DNA of 64,000 bases from an uncultured Sutterella sp. (GTDB taxonomy: Bacteria > Pseudomonadota > Gammaproteobacteria > Burkholderiales > Burkholderiaceae_F), in contig CAAGAT010000017.1 in assembly GCA_900767875.1 (NCBI GenBank), forward strand, positions 1 to 64,000. The letters run 5' to 3'. This document shows, one piece after another, positions 44,325 to 53,926 of this stretch. The notes beneath the pieces were generated by a model. It did not search any database. It saw nothing but the letters and a program-made list of their open reading frames with translations, and had not been told where the DNA came from. How positions within the stretch are numbered: the stretch's first letter is position 1; each line of letters opens with the position of its first letter. Both the position numbers and the translations under genes were made by a program.

Positions 44325-46232
44325 ATGAATTACCCGGATTTATTTGATGTGATCGTGGTCGGCTGCGGTCACGCCGGCGCGGAAGCGGCGTTGGCTTGCG
44401 CTCGTATGGGCGCTAAGACGCTTCTGATCACGCACAACATGGACACGATCGGTCAGTTGTCCTGCAATCCCTCCATCGGCGGTATCGGCAAAGGTCACCT
44501 CGTCAAAGAGGTCGACGTGATGGGCGGTGCCATGGGGGCCGTGACGGACGAGGCAGGTATTCAGTTCCGCATTCTGAATCGCTCCAAGGGGCCGGCCGTG
44601 CGTGCGACGCGTGCGCAGATCGACCGTAATCTGTACCGTGTGGCGATGCGAAAGCGCATCGAAAATCAGCCCAATCTTTTTGTGTTCCAGATGGCCGCCG
44701 ATGATCTGATCGTCGAAAACAACCGCGTCTGCGGGGTGGTCAGCAAAACGGGGTGCCGCTTTTCCTCCAAGAGTGTGGTGATCTGCAGCGGCACGTTCCT
44801 CAACGGCCTGGTGCATATCGGCCTGGAACACTTCTCCGCGGGCCGCGCCGGGGATCCGCCGTCCATTCGTTTGGCTGAGCGTTTGATTGATCTGGGACTG
44901 CCCAAGGGGCGTCTGAAAACGGGGACGCCGGCGCGCATCGACGGTCGCTCGATTGATTTCAGCAAGTGCAAGGAACAGCCCGGGGATATGGATCCGGTGC
45001 CGTCCTTCTCTCTGATGGAGCCGCAGATCGAACACCCGCGCCAGCTGCCTTGCTGGATCACGCACACGAACGAGCGCATGCACGACATCATTCGCGCCAA
45101 CCTTGATCGATCGCCGATGTACTCGGGCATCATCGAGGGGATTGGTCCGCGCTACTGTCCGTCCATTGAAGATAAGGTGCAGCGCTTTAAGGATAAGGAC
45201 AGCCATCAGGTGTTCCTGGAACCCGAAGGGTTGCAGACCAACGAGTTCTATCCCAACGGCATTTCGACGTCCCTTCCCTTTGACGTGCAACTCGAAATGA
45301 TTCACTGTATTCCGGGGTTGGAGAACGCCTATCTGCTGCGTCCGGGGTACGCCATCGAATACGACTTTTACGATCCGCGCGAACTCAAGCGTACGTTTGA
45401 GTGCAAGAGAATCGAGAACCTGTACCTCGCCGGTCAGATCAACGGCACGACCGGTTACGAAGAGGCGGCGGCCCAGGGGTTGCTCGCCGGCATCAATGCG
45501 GCCGCCCGTGCGCTCGGAAAAGAAGAGTGGACGCCGAGACGCGACGAAGCGTATCTGGGGGTGATGATCGACGATTTGACCACGCGCGGTGTGACCGAGC
45601 CGTATCGCATGTTCACGAGCCGTGCGGAATATCGTCTGAGTCTGCGCGAAGACAACGCGGACGAACGCCTGGCTGAAAGCGCCCATCGCCTGGGGGTGCT
45701 CGGGGAAGAAAAGTACGCCCTTTATATGCGCAAGCGTGAAAGCATTGAAGCCGAACTCGCGCGTTTGAAGGAAACGTGGATCAACCCGAAAATCATCGCC
45801 TCGGCCGAAGCCGAACGCGTGCTCGGCACGACCATCGAGCGCGAGTACAACCTCGCGGCGTTGATTTCCCGTCCCGACGTCAACTACAAAACGTTGATGA
45901 CCCTACGCAAAAACAATGAGGAGTTGGTGAGCCAAACCTCGCTGACCGACGAGGCGCAGATCGAGCAGATCGAAATCGCCCTGAAGTACCGCGGCTATAT
46001 TGAGCGCCAAAAGGAGGAAGTGCAGAAAACGCTTGAGCACGAAACCATGGCGCTGCCCGCCGATCTCGATTACGACAAGGTGATCGGTCTTTCCTTTGAA
46101 GTGCGCCAGAAACTCAAGGCCGCACGACCGGAAACGCTCGGACAGGCGTCCCGCATTTCCGGGGTGACGCCCGCGGCTATTTCGCTACTGCTGGTGTACC
46201 TGAAACGACTCAAGTGGGGCAGCGCATCGTGA
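44325..46232 (+). CDS. mnmG: tRNA uridine-5-carboxymethylaminomethyl modification enzyme MnmG
   Basis: A 635-residue FAD protein, partner of MnmE in making the U34 modification. FAD motif VVGCGHAGAEAALA at 11-24, then CNPSIGGIGKGHL and the GCRFSSKSVVICSGTFLNG region; C-terminal MnmE-binding domain. The ATG at 44325 gives the conserved N-terminus MNYPDLFDVIVVGCG. Its stop overlaps rsmG's GTG. Confidence 0.97.
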   Translation: MNYPDLFDVIVVGCGHAGAEAALACARMGAKTLLITHNMDTIGQLSCNPSIGGIGKGHLVKEVDVMGGAMGAVTDEAGIQFRILNRSKGPAVRATRAQIDRNLYRVAMRKRIENQPNLFVFQMAADDLIVENNRVCGVVSKTGCRFSSKSVVICSGTFLNGLVHIGLEHFSAGRAGDPPSIRLAERLIDLGLPKGRLKTGTPARIDGRSIDFSKCKEQPGDMDPVPSFSLMEPQIEHPRQLPCWITHTNERMHDIIRANLDRSPMYSGIIEGIGPRYCPSIEDKVQRFKDKDSHQVFLEPEGLQTNEFYPNGISTSLPFDVQLEMIHCIPGLENAYLLRPGYAIEYDFYDPRELKRTFECKRIENLYLAGQINGTTGYEEAAAQGLLAGINAAARALGKEEWTPRRDEAYLGVMIDDLTTRGVTEPYRMFTSRAEYRLSLREDNADERLAESAHRLGVLGEEKYALYMRKRESIEAELARLKETWINPKIIASAEAERVLGTTIEREYNLAALISRPDVNYKTLMTLRKNNEELVSQTSLTDEAQIEQIEIALKYRGYIERQKEEVQKTLEHETMALPADLDYDKVIGLSFEVRQKLKAARPETLGQASRISGVTPAAISLLLVYLKRLKWGSAS

Positions 46233-46897
46233 GCATTGAATTTACCGCGGCGGAAATCCGCGACAAAGTGCGCGAGGAAATCGCTCTGGAACTGACGGAC
46301 GATCAAGCCGAACGTCTGGCGAGGTTTGCTACGCTGCTGCTCAAGTGGAACAAAACCTACAACCTCACGAGCATTAAAAGCGCCGAGGATGTGGTGCGGT
46401 TGCACATCGCCGATTCGCTGACGCTTGTTCAGCATTTCGACGAAATGGTCGGTGCGGTCAAAACCGTGCTCGACGTGGGCAGCGGCGGCGGACTGCCTGC
46501 CATACCGCTCGCGATCATGCGACCGGACTTGTCCGTGACGCTTGTGGACGCCGTGCAAAAGAAGACGATCTTTCAGCGTCAGGCCTGTGTGGCCTGTCGC
46601 CTGAGCAATGCCAAGGCACTGCACGTCCGAGTGGAAACGCTCGGGGATCAAAAGTATGAGGTGATCACCAGCCGTGCGTTTGCCTCTCTGAAGGATATGA
46701 TCGAACTCACGCGCGGACTGCTTGCGGAAAATGGCCGGTGGCTCGCGATGAAGGGAAAAATACCCGACGACGAGATTGCCGAACTGCCCGACGACGTGGA
46801 AATCGAAAAAGAGCTGCCTCTGACGCTTGAAAACGGCAAAATCGATCGTGTTTTAATTGTTCTCAAGCCTAAGAAGATAGGTAGGACGGTAGTTTGA
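46229..46897 (+). CDS. rsmG: 16S rRNA (guanine527-N7)-methyltransferase
   Basis: A 222-residue methyltransferase that modifies G527 of 16S rRNA. SAM motif LDVGSGGGLPAIPLAI, with WNKTYNLTS and ITSRAFASL. GTG is chosen because it overlaps the mnmG stop in GTGA; an upstream GTG at 46214 would add five residues. Loss of this enzyme gives low-level streptomycin resistance in other bacteria. Confidence 0.94.
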   Translation: MSIEFTAAEIRDKVREEIALELTDDQAERLARFATLLLKWNKTYNLTSIKSAEDVVRLHIADSLTLVQHFDEMVGAVKTVLDVGSGGGLPAIPLAIMRPDLSVTLVDAVQKKTIFQRQACVACRLSNAKALHVRVETLGDQKYEVITSRAFASLKDMIELTRGLLAENGRWLAMKGKIPDDEIAELPDDVEIEKELPLTLENGKIDRVLIVLKPKKIGRTVV

Positions 46898-47023
46898 GGT
46901 CATTTAAACGCGTTTTTGCTGTTTGGACCAAAAATTTCCTTTGAAATCAATTGAAAAGTAGACACAAAACGGGGACTTTGGCGGATGCGGCTGTTTGGGC
47001 GCTTTCGCTGGGAGATAACTGTG

Positions 47024-47683
47024 ATGCTCGAGTATGAATTTGCAAGCTTGTACGCGGCAGCCATCATGGTCTTTGCCGCGCTCGTGCCGGTGCTCAATCC
47101 GTTCGGCGGCGCCATGTTCTTTTTGACGCTCACCAACGGCGTCGACCCGCACGTTCGGGCGAGCATGGCCAATCAGATCGGCCTGTATTCCATTATTGTT
47201 CTGTTGGTGTGCCTGTTTGCCGGCAACATCATCCTGAACTTTTTCGGCATCTCGATTGGGGTGCTGCGCATGGCCGGCGGCATTGTTCTCTTCAGTGCGG
47301 GCTGGCAGGCGCTGAACGCTCCTCCTCAGGACGACGGAGCGCCGGCCGGTCAGCCCAAGAGCGCCCGCGTGCTCTCCACGATGGCGTTCTATCCGTTCAC
47401 GCTGCCGCTCACCACCGGGCCGGGTGCCATTTCCGTGGCCGTGGCCCTGGGCGCGACGCCCTACTCGGACGTCGGCCAGTTGATCGGCACGATCGTGGGC
47501 ATTGCGCTGAGCATTCTGCTCGTCTGGGTTTGCTACCGCTATTGCGACCGCATCACGCGTGCGGTCGGGGCGGCGGGCGCGGATGCGCTGGCAAGAATTT
47601 TTTCCTTCATTTTGATTTGTTTGGGCGTTTCGACGTTCTGGCACGGCTTCTCGGAGCTGTGGGCACAGCTTCCAAAAGTCTGA
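47024..47683 (+). CDS. MarC-family integral membrane protein
   Basis: A 219-residue protein with six hydrophobic segments and the MarC/NAAT features ALVPVLNPFGGAMFFL and YPFTLPLTTGPGAISV. Despite the name, the family is not a proven antibiotic exporter. ATG at 47024 follows GGGAGA. Inserted between rsmG and parA, unlike the more usual mnmG-rsmG-parA order. Confidence 0.88.
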   Translation: MLEYEFASLYAAAIMVFAALVPVLNPFGGAMFFLTLTNGVDPHVRASMANQIGLYSIIVLLVCLFAGNIILNFFGISIGVLRMAGGIVLFSAGWQALNAPPQDDGAPAGQPKSARVLSTMAFYPFTLPLTTGPGAISVAVALGATPYSDVGQLIGTIVGIALSILLVWVCYRYCDRITRAVGAAGADALARIFSFILICLGVSTFWHGFSELWAQLPKV

Positions 47684-47716
47684 CGCACGAAAACACGCAG
47701 GGAGTACACACACAAG

Positions 47717-48511
47717 ATGGCATATATCTTTTGTATTGCGAACCAGAAGGGCGGCGTGGGCAAGACCACCACGGCCGTAAACACGGCGGCCGCTCTGGCC
47801 AAAAAGCGCAAGAAGGTTCTTCTGGTGGACCTGGACGCACAGGGCAACGCCACGACCGGCTCGGGGATTGAAAAAAGTGAGTGTGAACTCACTATTTATG
47901 ATCTTCTGGTCGACAAGCGGGTCAAATTCGAGCAGGTCGTGCGCCGCAGCGAAGTGGGCGGCTACGACGTGCTGCCCTCCAACCGAGAGCTCTCGGCGGC
48001 CGAACTCGAAATCGCCGAACTCAAGGACCGCGACAATCTTTTGAAGAACATCCTGTCCAAGGTCGACGACAAGTACGACTTCATTCTCATCGACTGCCCG
48101 CCGTCTCTGTCGCTCATCACCGTGAACGCGCTTTGCAGCGCCATGGGCGTGATCGTGCCGATGCAGTGCGAGTACTACGCCATGGAAGGGCTGAGCGATC
48201 TGGTCGAGACCATCAACCGCGTGGTGGCCAACAAGAATCCGAACCTTAAGGTGATCGGCGTGCTACGCGTCATGTACAGCCCGCGCATCTCGCTGCAGAA
48301 CCTCGTGAGCAACGAGCTGCTGCAGACGTTCGGGGCCGTGGTGTTCGACACTGTCATTCCGCGCAACGTCAGCCTGGCCGAGGCGCCGTCCTTCGGCAAG
48401 CCCGTGATGTATTACCGAAAGTCGAGCACCGGTGCGAAGGCCTATTTGGATTTCGGCCGTGAACTCATTCGCCGCGTCAAAGACGAAGTGCAAGCCGCTC
48501 AGAAGGAGTAA
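47717..48511 (+). CDS. parA: Chromosome partitioning ATPase ParA (Soj)
   Basis: A 264-residue deviant-Walker ATPase: KGGVGKTTTAVNTAAALA at 10-27, LLVDLDAQGNATTG and DCPPSLSLIT. It lacks the extra N-terminal helix-turn-helix of plasmid-type ParA. Segregates the origin with ParB bound at parS. Six-base gap to parB. Confidence 0.97.
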   Translation: MAYIFCIANQKGGVGKTTTAVNTAAALAKKRKKVLLVDLDAQGNATTGSGIEKSECELTIYDLLVDKRVKFEQVVRRSEVGGYDVLPSNRELSAAELEIAELKDRDNLLKNILSKVDDKYDFILIDCPPSLSLITVNALCSAMGVIVPMQCEYYAMEGLSDLVETINRVVANKNPNLKVIGVLRVMYSPRISLQNLVSNELLQTFGAVVFDTVIPRNVSLAEAPSFGKPVMYYRKSSTGAKAYLDFGRELIRRVKDEVQAAQKE

Positions 48512-48517
48512 CGCGTT

Positions 48518-49450
48518 ATGTCAGCAAAGAAAATGAGCCGCCTCGGCCGGGGTCTGTCCTCGCTGCTCGGGGAGGAAGTGCCCGCAAATATCCCCACGTC
48601 ACCTAAGGTTAAGGCCAACGCGGCCACCGCCGCTGCCGCCTCCGGTCAGGACAAGCCCACGGGGCCCGTGGTGCAGGAACTCGACATCTCGCAGCTCAAG
48701 GCAGGCAAGTATCAGCCCCGCACGCTCATGGAGCAGGAAAAGCTGCAGGAGTTGAGCGAGTCGATCCGCCAGCAGGGGGTCATCAGCCCGATCATCGTGC
48801 GTCCGACCGCCGCGGGCCGCTATGAGATCATCGCCGGCGAGCGCCGTTACCGCGCGAGCAAGCTGGCCGGCCGCAAGACGGTTCCGGCCATCGTGCGCGA
48901 AGTCGACGACAAGAGCGCCCTGGCGATGGCGCTGATTGAGAACATGCAGCGCGAGGACCTCAATGCCGTTGAAGAGGCCATGGGCGTGAGCCGCCTCATC
49001 GAGGAGTTCGGCTACACCCACGAGCAGGCCGCCGAGGCGATCGGCCGTAGCCGCTCGGCCACGACCAACCTGTTGCGACTGCTCAACCTGACCGAGGCGG
49101 TCAAGCAGATGCTCGCCGACGGCAAGATCGACATGGGGCACGCGCGTGCGCTTTTGGCTTTAAGCGGTGCCGAGCAGATTCAGGCGGCCAACGAGATCGT
49201 CGCCAAGGATTTGTCGGTGCGTGAAACCGAACGGCTCATCGCGCGTCTGTCGGAAAAGGACAAGGAACCCAAGGCCAAGCCCGAAAAAAGCACCGACGAC
49301 CGTATCCTCGAAGAGCGGCTCGCCGACTCGATCGGCGCGCCGGTGCGGGTGGTGTACGGCAAAAAGGGCCGCGGCAAGATCGTCATCGACTTTGCCGATC
49401 TCGACGACCTGGACGCGCTCATCGCCAAGCTCGCGCCGGAACAAATGTAA
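48518..49450 (+). CDS. parB: Chromosome partitioning protein ParB (Spo0J)
   Basis: A 310-residue CTP-dependent clamp protein. N-terminal arginine-containing basic segment (SRLGRGLSSLLGEE) for ParA contact, GERRYRASKLAG (CTP-binding box II) and LIENMQREDLNAVEEA (box III), helix-turn-helix near GYTHEQAAEAIGRSRSATTNLL for parS, and a C-terminal dimer domain. The target sites are at 41.5-44.1 kb. Confidence 0.97.
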   Translation: MSAKKMSRLGRGLSSLLGEEVPANIPTSPKVKANAATAAAASGQDKPTGPVVQELDISQLKAGKYQPRTLMEQEKLQELSESIRQQGVISPIIVRPTAAGRYEIIAGERRYRASKLAGRKTVPAIVREVDDKSALAMALIENMQREDLNAVEEAMGVSRLIEEFGYTHEQAAEAIGRSRSATTNLLRLLNLTEAVKQMLADGKIDMGHARALLALSGAEQIQAANEIVAKDLSVRETERLIARLSEKDKEPKAKPEKSTDDRILEERLADSIGAPVRVVYGKKGRGKIVIDFADLDDLDALIAKLAPEQM

Positions 49451-49565
49451 CCGGCAGGGTCTTTAGGGGGTTCCCCCGTCCGGGGGAAGGCAGACGTCCA
49501 AGACGGACATGACCCGGTGTTGGGCGAGCGCGACGCCCCCGAAAAGGGGCTCGGAATCGTTTTCG

Positions 49566-49581
49566 TACTCCTTCGGGAGTA
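49566..49581 (+). other. UUCG-tetraloop hairpin in the parB-atpI gap
   Basis: TACTCC-TTCG-GGAGTA, a six-pair stem with the very stable C(UUCG)G tetraloop. No T tract follows, so it is not a typical terminator. A second GC hairpin (TTCCCCC/GGGGGAA) lies at 49471-49488. Confidence 0.5.
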
Positions 49582-49604
49582 AGAGTGATAAGTCCTTCAG
49601 GTAC

Positions 49605-49633
49605 TTGTTAAAGAGTATGTACACACGTAAAAT
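49605..49633 (+). promoter_or_regulatory. Promoter of the atp operon
   Basis: TTGTTA (49605-49610) and TAAAAT (49628-49633) with a 17-base spacer, 31 bases before atpI. Confidence 0.65.
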
Positions 49634-49663
49634 ACCACCGTTTTAAAGGAAGCTGAGCGCGAT

Positions 49664-50020
49664 ATGAATCGTGAAGCACTGATTCGTGTTGTGTTCTGGC
49701 AATTTGCGACCGTCATCGTGACAGCGCTCGTGGTTTGGATCTGGTTCGATTCAACTGTGGGATTGTCTGCCGCGGCTGGCGGTTTGTGTGTTGTCATTCC
49801 CAACGCATTGTTTGCTCTGTACTTGATTCGGAGTCTGGTCCGTAAAAAGCCGGTGCCTCCGATCGTTATACCGCTGGGCGAACTTCTCAAGATCTTCGTA
49901 ATCTGCGCACTTTTCGCGCTGACCGCGATGTTCTTTACCGAACTCAACTGGCCCGCCATGCTCGCCGGTATCGTTGCCGGAGTCTTCGGGCAGCTGATTT
50001 CGATCTTTATTAAACACTGA
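49664..50020 (+). CDS. atpI: ATP synthase protein I
   Basis: A 118-residue, four-segment membrane protein at the head of the operon, of the AtpI family, which aids assembly of the c ring. Weakly conserved; placement supports the call. GC content of this gene is visibly lower than that of its neighbours. Confidence 0.85.
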   Translation: MNREALIRVVFWQFATVIVTALVVWIWFDSTVGLSAAAGGLCVVIPNALFALYLIRSLVRKKPVPPIVIPLGELLKIFVICALFALTAMFFTELNWPAMLAGIVAGVFGQLISIFIKH

Positions 50021-50039
50021 GACCCAAAGGGATTTGGTT

Positions 50040-50873
50040 ATGGCTACAGAAGGAGCACTGAGCTCGACCGAGTATATGCTTCATCACTTGACGCATAATG
50101 CTTCCGGCAAAATGCAGTCAATCATTGACTTTTCGGTCATCAACTACGACACCATCTTCTTCTCCATTCTCATGCTCGTCCTCGCGTTGTTCGTTTTCCG
50201 CCGTGTGGCGAAAAACGCAACGAGCGGCGTTCCCGGTAAGTTCCAGTGCGCCGTTGAGATGCTTGTGGATATGGTCGAAGAGCAGAGTAAATCGATCGTT
50301 CACGGGGATCGCACCTTCATTGCCCCCTGTGCGCTGACGGTTTTCGTCTGGGTCGTGCTGATGAACGCAATCGACTTGGTTCCCGTCGACCTGCTGCCGG
50401 CTGTCGCCGGTCTGTTCGGCATCCACTATTTGCGTCCGCTCCCGACGGCTGACTTGAACGGCACCATGGGTATCTCCGTGTCCGTGCTGTTGCTCAGCCT
50501 GTACTACGGCTTTAAAATTAAGGGTGCCGGCGGTTGGTTCCACGAGCTGTTCTCGGCTCCGTTCGGCAACCACTTCCTGCTGTGGCCCTTTAACGCCGCA
50601 CTGAACCTGATCGAGTACCTCGCCAAGACCATCAGTCTGGGTATGCGACTGTTCGGTAACATGTACGCTGGCGAACTGCTGTTCTTCCTGATCGCCCTGC
50701 TCGGCGGCTATGCCATGAGTTTCGGCGCGGTTGGGGGTTCCCTGAGCGTGTTCGCGCAGATCTTCGCCGGCCTGTGCTGGTGGTTGTTCCATATTTTGAT
50801 CGTTCTTCTTCAGGCGTTCATCATGATGATGCTGACCTTGGTTTACATTGGTCAGGCTCATGAAGGACACTGA
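50040..50873 (+). CDS. atpB: ATP synthase F0 subunit a
   Basis: A 277-residue membrane subunit that forms the two proton half-channels. It has the essential arginine in SLGMRLFGNMYAGELLF and the N-terminal HHLTHN...FSVINYDT. ATG at 50040 preferred over a TTG two codons earlier. Confidence 0.96.
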   Translation: MATEGALSSTEYMLHHLTHNASGKMQSIIDFSVINYDTIFFSILMLVLALFVFRRVAKNATSGVPGKFQCAVEMLVDMVEEQSKSIVHGDRTFIAPCALTVFVWVVLMNAIDLVPVDLLPAVAGLFGIHYLRPLPTADLNGTMGISVSVLLLSLYYGFKIKGAGGWFHELFSAPFGNHFLLWPFNAALNLIEYLAKTISLGMRLFGNMYAGELLFFLIALLGGYAMSFGAVGGSLSVFAQIFAGLCWWLFHILIVLLQAFIMMMLTLVYIGQAHEGH

Positions 50874-50937
50874 TCGAGAATTTCCTTTTCTTTTCTCTCT
50901 TTTTCATTCCTAATCGGAAAAACTTAAGGAGTTTGCA

Positions 50938-51180
50938 ATGACCAACGTTGCTATGGTTGCCCTGGCCTCCGGCCTCATCATCGCCTTCGGTGCCATGGGC
51001 GCCTGCATTGGTATCGGCATCATGGGTTCGAAGTACCTCGAATCCGCTGCTCGTCAGCCCGAGCTGATGAACGCTCTTCAGACGAAGATGTTCCTGCTGG
51101 CCGGTCTGATCGACGCCGCCTTCCTGATCGGTGTCGGCGTGGCCATGATGTTCGCTTTTGCCAATCCGTTCGTCGGCTAA
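50938..51180 (+). CDS. atpE: ATP synthase F0 subunit c
   Basis: An 80-residue hairpin subunit of the rotor ring. Loop ARQPE (38-42) and ion-binding aspartate D59 in AGLIDAAFLIG. The glutamine and glutamate-serine set of sodium-binding c subunits is not present, so the enzyme is probably proton-driven. AAGGAG ribosome site. Confidence 0.97.
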   Translation: MTNVAMVALASGLIIAFGAMGACIGIGIMGSKYLESAARQPELMNALQTKMFLLAGLIDAAFLIGVGVAMMFAFANPFVG

Positions 51181-51316
51181 TACTCGGTTCTGCGGGCCGG
51201 CTCTTTGATCGCCGGTCCTTACCGTTTATTTTTAATTGACGTTGTCGTGAGAACCGATGCGGCGGGCCGGCTCAGGCTGACCGCCGCCGAGGTCTGCGAC
51301 AGAAACGGGGTTGACA

Positions 51317-51787
51317 ATGAACATTAATGCCTCTCTGTTTGTACAGATGGTGGTGTTCTTCATCGGGTGCTGGATCACGATGAAGTTCATCTGGCCGCCT
51401 CTGATCAAAGCGATCGAAGAGCGCCAAAACAAGATCGCCCAGGGTCTTGCCGCCGCCGACAAGAGCAATCAGGCTCTTGCCGAAGCGCAGGCCAAGGGGC
51501 GCGAGATCGAAGCAGAAGCTCGTGCTCATGCAACGACCATCGTCTCGGACGGCGAAAAGCGCGGTGCCGCCATCGTTGAAAACGCCAAGGAACGCGCCCA
51601 GGCCGAAGCCGACCGCATCATTGCGAGCGCCAAGGCCGAAGCGGCTCAGGAAATTCAGCGTGCCCGCGAACAGCTTCGCAATGAAGTTGCCGCCCTCGCT
51701 GTGGCCGGTGCCGAGCAGATTCTGGCTCGCGAAGTGGACAAGTCCGTTCACACCCAGCTTCTTGAACAACTTAAGGCGAAGCTCTAA
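51317..51787 (+). CDS. atpF: ATP synthase F0 subunit b
   Basis: A 156-residue peripheral stalk subunit with one N-terminal transmembrane helix (LFVQMVVFFIGCWITMKFIW) and a long charged coiled coil. ATG at 51317 follows GGGG at suitable spacing. Confidence 0.95.
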   Translation: MNINASLFVQMVVFFIGCWITMKFIWPPLIKAIEERQNKIAQGLAAADKSNQALAEAQAKGREIEAEARAHATTIVSDGEKRGAAIVENAKERAQAEADRIIASAKAEAAQEIQRAREQLRNEVAALAVAGAEQILAREVDKSVHTQLLEQLKAKL

Positions 51788-51789
51788 TC

Positions 51790-52338
51790 ATGGCTGAACT
51801 TTCGACGATTGCCCGCCCTTACGCTCTGGGCCTGTGGAAGGCTCTGGAGGAACGTGGGGACGCTGCGCATGCCGCTGAGATCGAGCAGTCGCTCTGCGCT
51901 CTCAGCTCTGCGGTGGCTGAACCGCAGGTTGCCGAACTCGTGTCCGATCCTAAGGTAACCGATGACCAGATGTATGACCTGCTTGCCGGGTCGATCGGCG
52001 AGGAGGCTCCCTCCGAGCTGAAAGGCTTGCTGCGCACAGTCATCGAAAACGGTCGTCTCAGTGCTTTGTCCGAGATCGCCGCGCAGTTCCGTGCGCTTAA
52101 AAACGAATCCGAAGGTGTCGCTGACGCCTACATCGAGTCCGCCTACGCGCTCACCAAGAAGGACGTCGATCAGCTTGTCAAGGCCCTCAGCAATAAGTTT
52201 CCCGGCGTGAAGCTGCGCCCCGAAGTGTCCATCAACAAGGACCTCATCGGCGGTGTGTGCGTTCGTGTGGGGGACCGTGTCCTTGACGGTTCGGTTCGTG
52301 CGCGTCTTGCGCAGATGAAGGCGGCGCTCACCGCATAA
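51790..52338 (+). CDS. atpH: ATP synthase F1 subunit delta
   Basis: A 182-residue stalk subunit joining b to F1. Begins STIARPYALGLWKAL; C-terminal motif INKDLIGGVCVRVGDRVLDGSVRARL. Two bases after atpF. Confidence 0.95.
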   Translation: MAELSTIARPYALGLWKALEERGDAAHAAEIEQSLCALSSAVAEPQVAELVSDPKVTDDQMYDLLAGSIGEEAPSELKGLLRTVIENGRLSALSEIAAQFRALKNESEGVADAYIESAYALTKKDVDQLVKALSNKFPGVKLRPEVSINKDLIGGVCVRVGDRVLDGSVRARLAQMKAALTA

Positions 52339-52355
52339 ATTTCGGAGCTCTAAGA

Positions 52356-53897
52356 ATGCAACTTAATCCTAGTGAAATCAGCGAACTGCTGAAGCAGCGA
52401 ATCGAAGGCCTCGGTGTTTCGGCTGATCTCCGTACCCAGGGCACCGTGGTTTCGGTGACCGACGGTATTTGCCGCGTGCACGGTCTTCACGACGTGATGC
52501 AGGGCGAAATGCTGGAATTCCCCGGCAACACCTACGGCCTCGCGCTCAACCTTGAACGTGATTCCGTCGGCGCCGTGATTCTCGGCAGTTACGAACACAT
52601 TTCCGAAGGCGACACGGTCAAGACGACCGGTCGCATTCTCTCGGTTCCCGTCGGTCCGGCTCTGATCGGCCGCGTGGTGAACGCTCTGGGCCAGCCCATC
52701 GACGGCAAGGGCCCGATCAAGACCGAAGAATACGACGTGGTTGAAAAGGTCGCTCCCGGCGTTATCGATCGCCAGTCCGTGAGCCAGCCGGTTCAGACGG
52801 GTCTGAAGTCCATCGACGCCATGATCCCGATCGGCCGCGGCCAGCGCGAACTGATCATTGGCGACCGCCAGACCGGTAAGACCGCCATCGCCATCGACAC
52901 GATCATCAACCAGAAGGGCAAGGACCTGATCTGCGTTTACGTTGCGATCGGTCAGAAGGCCTCCACGATCGCCAACGTCGTGCGTCAGCTCGAAGAGCAC
53001 GGCGCCATGGACTACACGATCATCGTGGCTGCGACGGCTTCCGAATCGGCCGCTCTGCAGTACATCGCCCCCTACGCGGGCGCCACGATGGGCGAATACT
53101 TCCGCGACCGCGGTCAGGACAGCCTGATCGTTTACGACGACTTGACCAAGCAGGCCTGGGCCTACCGCCAGATTTCCCTGCTGCTGCGTCGTCCGCCGGG
53201 ACGCGAAGCCTACCCCGGCGACGTGTTCTACCTGCATTCCCGCCTGCTCGAACGCGCCGCGCGTGTGAACCCCACCTATGTGGAACGCTTCACCAAGGGT
53301 GCCGTTAAGGGCAAGACGGGTTCGATGACCGCTCTGCCGATCATTGAAACGCAGGCCGGTGACGTGACCGCGTTCGTTCCGACGAACGTGATTTCGATTA
53401 CCGACGGCCAGATCTTCCTGGAAACCGACCTCTTCAACGCCGGTGTCCGTCCCGCCATCAACCCCGGTATTTCGGTGTCCCGTGTGGGCGGTGCCGCTCA
53501 GACCAAGGTCATCAAGAAGCTCGGCGGCGGCGTGCGTCTGGCTCTGGCCCAGTACCGTGAACTGGCCGCTTTCGCGCAGTTCGCCAGCGATCTGGACGAA
53601 GCCACCCGCAAGCAGCTTGAACGCGGCCGCGTTGTGACCGAACTGATGAAGCAGCCCCAGTACCAGCCTCTGCAGGTTTGGGAAGAAGCTGTGACGCTGT
53701 TCGCTGTTGAAATGGGTGCATTTGACGACGTCACCGTGAAGGAAGCGCTCAAGTGCGAACGCGCCATGCGCGAATACCTGCAGCAGCACCACGCCGATCT
53801 GATCGAACGCATCGAGCAGAAGAAGGAACTGTCCAAGGAAGACAGCGCCCTCATGAAGTCTGCCATCGAAGAGTTCAAGAAGAACGGTGCGTGGTAA
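52356..53897 (+). CDS. atpA: ATP synthase F1 subunit alpha
   Basis: A 513-residue non-catalytic nucleotide-binding subunit. Walker A GDRQTGKTAIAID; ends EEFKKNGAW. Typical length and start MQLNPSEISELLK. Confidence 0.98.
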   Translation: MQLNPSEISELLKQRIEGLGVSADLRTQGTVVSVTDGICRVHGLHDVMQGEMLEFPGNTYGLALNLERDSVGAVILGSYEHISEGDTVKTTGRILSVPVGPALIGRVVNALGQPIDGKGPIKTEEYDVVEKVAPGVIDRQSVSQPVQTGLKSIDAMIPIGRGQRELIIGDRQTGKTAIAIDTIINQKGKDLICVYVAIGQKASTIANVVRQLEEHGAMDYTIIVAATASESAALQYIAPYAGATMGEYFRDRGQDSLIVYDDLTKQAWAYRQISLLLRRPPGREAYPGDVFYLHSRLLERAARVNPTYVERFTKGAVKGKTGSMTALPIIETQAGDVTAFVPTNVISITDGQIFLETDLFNAGVRPAINPGISVSRVGGAAQTKVIKKLGGGVRLALAQYRELAAFAQFASDLDEATRKQLERGRVVTELMKQPQYQPLQVWEEAVTLFAVEMGAFDDVTVKEALKCERAMREYLQQHHADLIERIEQKKELSKEDSALMKSAIEEFKKNGAW

Positions 53898-53926
53898 TCG
53901 GTACCAACACACTCTGAGAGGACCTC